Of a stretch of 36,456 bases of DNA, positions 32,790 through 36,456 are shown piece by piece. The position numbers were made by a program, and so were the translations under genes. The stretch spans positions 1 through 36,456 of the forward strand of contig JABDJL010000030.1 in the NCBI GenBank assembly GCA_013002505.1, given 5' to 3'. The notes beneath the pieces were generated by a model, which saw nothing but the letters and a program-made list of their open reading frames with translations, made no database searches and was not told the origin of the DNA. Every line of letters begins with the position of its first letter. Position 1 is the first letter of the stretch. The DNA is from Lysobacterales bacterium. Its GTDB lineage: Bacteria > Pseudomonadota > Gammaproteobacteria > Xanthomonadales > SZUA-36.

Positions 32790-33556
32790 TTAAAAGCTCG
32801 TTATGCATTGTTTTTGCGACTGTTTTATTACTCGGTTGCGCCACATCTTCAAGCCGGCCAGACGGGCCCAAGTCGGCCGCTCGTGGCGTGGCGGAAGTGA
32901 ACGCCTCGCTGGGCCAGGAGTACATGTCCCGCGGCCAGCTCGAAATCGCCCTGGATAAACTGAAAAAGGCCGTAACCGCGGATCCGACTTATGCGCCGGC
33001 CCAAACGCTGCTGGCCGTCCTTTATGAACGTATTGACGATTCCGAAGCGGCCGAACGGCACTACCGTCTGGCCGTGGAGGCTGCCCCCAAGAATGGCGAT
33101 GTGAACAACAACTATGGCGTATACCTGTGCCACTCCCGAAAGGCCGGGGAGGCTGACCCGTACTTCCAGGCGGCGGTCAAAGACCCGTTCTATCGCACGC
33201 CGGAAGTGGCTTATGCCAACGCCGGTTCTTGCTGGCTGCAGGTGGGAAATCTGGACAAAGCCGAAAGATATCTGCGACAATCCCTTGAATACGATGCAGA
33301 ATTTTCCGATGCGCTGTTGTCGATGGCCGATATCAGTGCCCGCCGCGGGGATTTTTTGAGAGCGCGTGCGTTTCTGCAGCGATACGAATCAACAGGGTCT
33401 GAATCTGCACAAAGCCTGCTGCTTGCATTTCGCATAGAAAGCGAACTTGGCAATGGCGTCACTGCCTCTGCGTATCGTGAGAGGCTGTTAAGCAAGTTCA
33501 GTAATTCAGAGCAAGCCCGGGAACTCAGGGAGTCTGGCATGCCAGATCACAACTAA
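32786..33556 (+). CDS. pilW: Type IV pilus biogenesis/stability lipoprotein PilW (PilF)
   Basis: The 256-residue lipoprotein has a signal ending in LLGC and at least four TPR repeats (for example [64 protein letters not shown] in two units). In Pseudomonas, PilF pilots the PilQ secretin to the outer membrane; the gene sits between rlmN and rodZ in many gammaproteobacteria even when pili are encoded elsewhere. The ATG at 32786 overlaps the rlmN stop and has GGAGG 10 bases upstream. Confidence 0.93.
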   Translation: MIKSSLCIVFATVLLLGCATSSSRPDGPKSAARGVAEVNASLGQEYMSRGQLEIALDKLKKAVTADPTYAPAQTLLAVLYERIDDSEAAERHYRLAVEAAPKNGDVNNNYGVYLCHSRKAGEADPYFQAAVKDPFYRTPEVAYANAGSCWLQVGNLDKAERYLRQSLEYDAEFSDALLSMADISARRGDFLRARAFLQRYESTGSESAQSLLLAFRIESELGNGVTASAYRERLLSKFSNSEQARELRESGMPDHN

Positions 33557-33558
33557 CA

Positions 33559-34425
33559 GTGAGCGAACAACAACAACTGATACCCATCAGCCCCGGCGAG
33601 AGCCTGCGCCAAAGGCGGGTCAAAAAGAAGCTTTCCATCGCAGACATTTCGAATGCGTTGCGTATCGATGGACCCGTGGTGGTTTCGATCGAATCGGACC
33701 AGTTGGACCACCTTGCGCCCATTTATCGCCGTGGATACGTTCAGAGCTATGCCCGGCACCTGGGTTTCAAGAAGGACGAGATTGCACAGATGCTGGCCGC
33801 AATTGACGACCAGGCACCGCAACTGCACACCGTTTTTCCCGAGGCGTCCCGTCCCGACCAATCCGATCGCTGGATCAAGGCAGCCGGCTACGTGCTGGCA
33901 TCTTTGCTGGTGGGTACGCTGGCCTGGCAATTCAGCCATGAGGCCATACGTCTGTCAGGCGAGGTATCCGAGTCTGCGGAATTGGGCAGCGGCACGGTCG
34001 GGCTAAATTCGGCAAACAATGGCGAAAGCAGCAAGCGCCATGTCAACGCTTCCATTGCAGCGCTCGAAAACATCAAGCGGCCTTCTGGTCGCGGCAGCGC
34101 GGCGGAACAGGCGTGGGCAGCGCTGGACCAGGTAAACGCGGATTCAGCCGATGGTATCGAAGGCGAGTCAGTTCTGAAGCTTTCCGCATCGGGCGACAGT
34201 TGGGTGGAAATTACCGATGCCCAGGGCAGGCAGCTTGAACTGGACCTGGTGCGCGGCGGCAGCAGCAAGCAGTACCGCGGTGAAGCGCCATTTTCGATCC
34301 AGCTGGGCCGGGCATCTGCAATCAGCCTGTTGATAAACGGGCAAGCGGTGGATCTTGCGCCACATACCCAGGACGATGTGACACAAATGCTGCTGGACAA
34401 GCCCGGCGATGAAGCCAGCGGGTGA
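33559..34425 (+). CDS. rodZ: RodZ-like cell-shape protein
   Basis: The 288-residue protein has an N-terminal helix-turn-helix domain (GESLRQRRVKKKLSIADISNALRI, YRRGYVQSYARHLG; residues 12-85), which binds MreB in RodZ. One membrane helix (AAGYVLASLLVGTLAWQF, about 109-126), a low-complexity linker and a periplasmic DUF4115 domain (DSWVEITDAQGRQLELDLVRGG to the end) follow. It is shorter than E. coli RodZ (337), mostly in the linker. The start is a GTG 2 bases after the pilW stop. Confidence 0.93.
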   Translation: MSEQQQLIPISPGESLRQRRVKKKLSIADISNALRIDGPVVVSIESDQLDHLAPIYRRGYVQSYARHLGFKKDEIAQMLAAIDDQAPQLHTVFPEASRPDQSDRWIKAAGYVLASLLVGTLAWQFSHEAIRLSGEVSESAELGSGTVGLNSANNGESSKRHVNASIAALENIKRPSGRGSAAEQAWAALDQVNADSADGIEGESVLKLSASGDSWVEITDAQGRQLELDLVRGGSSKQYRGEAPFSIQLGRASAISLLINGQAVDLAPHTQDDVTQMLLDKPGDEASG

Positions 34426-34559
34426 GCGGCCTGCCGGTCGAGACCAACGCGCTGGTATCCGCCATCGGTACAAAACCCGCTGAAGGCTTTTGCTTTTAGG
34501 CTGGTTCGCGAATAGCATTTCCTAATCCTTACTTTCGGCACAAACACGCGGCGGCATCA

Positions 34560-35849
34560 TTGAATCCAGTTATTAGATCAATTCGCGGGATGCACGATAT
34601 CCTGCCGGCCGACATGGCCGGCTGGCATTTGCTGGAGTCCAATGCGGCAGACGTTTTTGCGTCTTATGGTTTCGAGGAAATCCGTATACCGCTGCTGGAG
34701 AAAACCGAGGTATTTAGCCGCGCAATCGGTGACGCCACCGACGTGGTCGAAAAGGAGATGTACACGTTTGAGGACCGCAACGGCGAGTCGCTGAGCCTCA
34801 GGCCCGAGGGAACGGCAGGGGTGGTCAGGGCCGTTCTGCAAAACGGCATGTTATACGGCCAGCCGCTTCGGGTCTGGTACAGCGGCGCCATGTTTCGCCA
34901 CGAGCGGCCGCAAAAAGGCCGCACCCGCCAGTTTCACCAAATTGGCGCCGAGGTCTTTGGGGCCGAGGGCCCGGATGTAGATGCCGAGTTGATTGCCATG
35001 GCGGAACGGCTGTGGCAACGCCTCGGAATCGATGGTTTGACTTTACAACTGAACTCGCTGGGCAGCGCCGAAGAACGGGCCTTGTACCGCGAATCACTGG
35101 TTGAATTCCTGCAGCATCATGAGCAGGATCTCGATGAAGCGACCCGCGAGCGTGCGCAGCGAAATCCGCTGCGGGTGCTGGATTCAAAAGACACCGCAGT
35201 GCAGGCATTGCTTGAGAACGCGCCGCGGTTGGGTGATTTTCTCGGTGCACAATCCCAGCTCCACTTTGACAGCCTGCGCCGGATGCTGGACAAGCTTGGA
35301 ATCGAATACCAGGTCAATCAAAAGCTGGTGCGCGGCCTGGATTACTACAGCCACACGGTGTTCGAGTGGATTACCGACCAGCTCGGCTCTCAGGGCACCG
35401 TTTGCGCGGGTGGACGGTATGACAACCTGGTCGAATTGCAGGGCGGCAAGCCGTGGCCCGGGATCGGGTTTGCGATGGGCCAGGAACGCCTGGTCGAATT
35501 AATTCGCCAGGGCGATGAAATCGCACCGGTGCATCCCCACATTTACATGGTGCTGGCCGGACAAGAGGCCAAGTTGGTCGGTATGAGTCTCGCCGAGCGA
35601 CTGCGGGACGAACTGGATGGTATTCGTATTGTCTGTAACCCGGGCGATGGCAGTTTCAAGTCCCAGTTCAAACGGGCAGACCGCAGTGGCGCTTCCATGG
35701 CACTGGTCATGGGTGAAAACGAATTGCAGTCCGGAACGGCCAGCATCAAGCCGTTGCGAGGTGAGGAACCCCAGCATTCAATACATGTCGACAAGCTTGT
35801 TGAATGGCTGGGTGAATGGATCAAACAAATCCGGCACGATGCCGTATGA
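34560..35849 (+). CDS. hisS: Histidyl-tRNA synthetase
   Basis: The 429-residue class II synthetase charges tRNA-His. The family N-terminus IRSIRGMHDILPADM forces the start to be the TTG at 34560, since no other start codon lies upstream in frame and the next ATG (34590) would cut the motif. Motif 2 (FRHERPQKGRTRQFHQIGAEVFG), the histidine-specific VRGLDYYSHTVFEW and AGGRYDNLV, motif 3 (GIGFAMGQERL) and the C-terminal anticodon-binding domain are present. It follows rodZ after 134 bases, where ispG often sits in relatives. Confidence 0.97.
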   Translation: MNPVIRSIRGMHDILPADMAGWHLLESNAADVFASYGFEEIRIPLLEKTEVFSRAIGDATDVVEKEMYTFEDRNGESLSLRPEGTAGVVRAVLQNGMLYGQPLRVWYSGAMFRHERPQKGRTRQFHQIGAEVFGAEGPDVDAELIAMAERLWQRLGIDGLTLQLNSLGSAEERALYRESLVEFLQHHEQDLDEATRERAQRNPLRVLDSKDTAVQALLENAPRLGDFLGAQSQLHFDSLRRMLDKLGIEYQVNQKLVRGLDYYSHTVFEWITDQLGSQGTVCAGGRYDNLVELQGGKPWPGIGFAMGQERLVELIRQGDEIAPVHPHIYMVLAGQEAKLVGMSLAERLRDELDGIRIVCNPGDGSFKSQFKRADRSGASMALVMGENELQSGTASIKPLRGEEPQHSIHVDKLVEWLGEWIKQIRHDAV

Positions 35850-35872
35850 AAACAGAAATCGGGAATTAGAGC

Positions 35873-36456
35873 ATGGTTGAAGTCTATGATTCGCACGAGC
35901 AGAGCGAACGCGTAAAAAAATGGTTGCAGGAAAATGGCGGCGCTATTGTGCTGGGGCTGGTGCTGGCATTTGGCAGCCTGTTCGGGTTCAAACAATGGCA
36001 GCTTTGGGAGTCCAACAAGGACCAGCGGGCCTCGGCGGAATACGAGGTGATGGTTCAGTACCTCGAGCAGGATGACCTCGATTCTGCGGTGGCCAATTTT
36101 GAAACGCTTCGAGCCGAATTCGCAGAATCCGCATACACGGCCCTGGCTGCGATGCAGATGGCCAAGGCCCGCATACAGGCCAGCCAGACCGAGTTAGCGG
36201 TCGGATTGCTGCAGTTCGCGATGGATAATGCGGAACCGGCGCCCCTGCGCACCGTGGCGCGCTTGCGCCTGGCCAGGGTGTACCTCGACCTGGACAGGGA
36301 CCAAGAGGCACTGGCATTACTGAATGGCGCGGCGTCAGAGCAGGGTTTCGAGGCGTTGTTTGCTGAAATCAGGGGCGATGTGGCACAAGTGCAGGGTCGC
36401 ATGGACGAAGCAGCAGATTTTTACCGGCAAGCGCTCGACTCGCTTGAAACCGGAAC
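35873..36456 (+). CDS. yfgM: YfgM-like ancillary SecYEG translocon subunit (3' truncated)
   Basis: The frame is open from the ATG at 35873 to the window end, giving 194 residues. It starts MVEVYDSHEQSERVKKWLQENGGAIVLGLVLAFGSLFGFKQW: a short cytoplasmic tail, one membrane helix, then TPR-like helices (SAEYEVMVQYLEQDDLDSAVANFETLRAEF). This is the tetratricopeptide_9/YfgM family, which in E. coli links PpiD to the Sec translocon. The position after hisS, and usually before bamB, supports the call. The C-terminus lies outside the window. Confidence 0.92.
   Translation, partial: MVEVYDSHEQSERVKKWLQENGGAIVLGLVLAFGSLFGFKQWQLWESNKDQRASAEYEVMVQYLEQDDLDSAVANFETLRAEFAESAYTALAAMQMAKARIQASQTELAVGLLQFAMDNAEPAPLRTVARLRLARVYLDLDRDQEALALLNGAASEQGFEALFAEIRGDVAQVQGRMDEAADFYRQALDSLETG

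Overview
The window is ordinary chromosomal DNA of a gammaproteobacterium, roughly 55-58 % GC by eye. The evidence is gene order (aroA/cmk - rpsA - ihfB - lapA - lapB; ndk - rlmN - pilW - rodZ - hisS - yfgM), an FadE-type acyl-CoA dehydrogenase, and LexA boxes identical in form to the Escherichia coli consensus. I cannot name the genus. No rRNA, tRNA, CRISPR array, prophage or transposase gene was seen.

Region 1 (1-10174, plus strand) carries translation, nucleoid and envelope genes. A truncated AroA-Cmk fusion is followed by rpsA with a structured leader and a strong terminator, then ihfB. A tightly packed run follows: lapA-lapB (LPS assembly control), a WecA/WbpL-type glycosyl-1-phosphate transferase, a WbpM/FlaA1-type nucleotide-sugar dehydratase, galU, an esterase and nfuA. 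This is where Pseudomonas aeruginosa keeps its O-antigen locus (ihfB to wbpM), but here only the initiating transferase and the dehydratase remain.

Region 2 (10205-19553, minus strand) is an SOS mutagenesis locus: lexA - imuA - [repeat element] - imuB - DUF502 membrane protein - SnoaL-like lipoprotein - dnaE2. A second SnoaL-like lipoprotein and a di-haem cytochrome c lie downstream. Identical 20-bp LexA boxes precede lexA and dnaE2. The dnaE2 box runs directly into the start codon, which suggests a leaderless SOS transcript. A 610-bp element with long imperfect inverted ends separates imuA from imuB. It contains several hairpins whose loops share an ATCC/GGAT core, and a second group of such hairpins lies upstream of lexA.

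Region 3 (19809-27043, minus strand) is a tightly coupled chain: phhB - moxR - DUF58 - tgpA-like transglutaminase - DUF2461 - lemA - DUF2207. It looks like a membrane or secreted-protein quality module of unknown substrate.

Region 4 (27368-36456) holds a patatin-like phospholipase (+), fadE (-), and the conserved plus-strand run ndk - rlmN - pilW - rodZ - hisS - yfgM (cut by the window end). The ispG gene often found between rodZ and hisS is absent.
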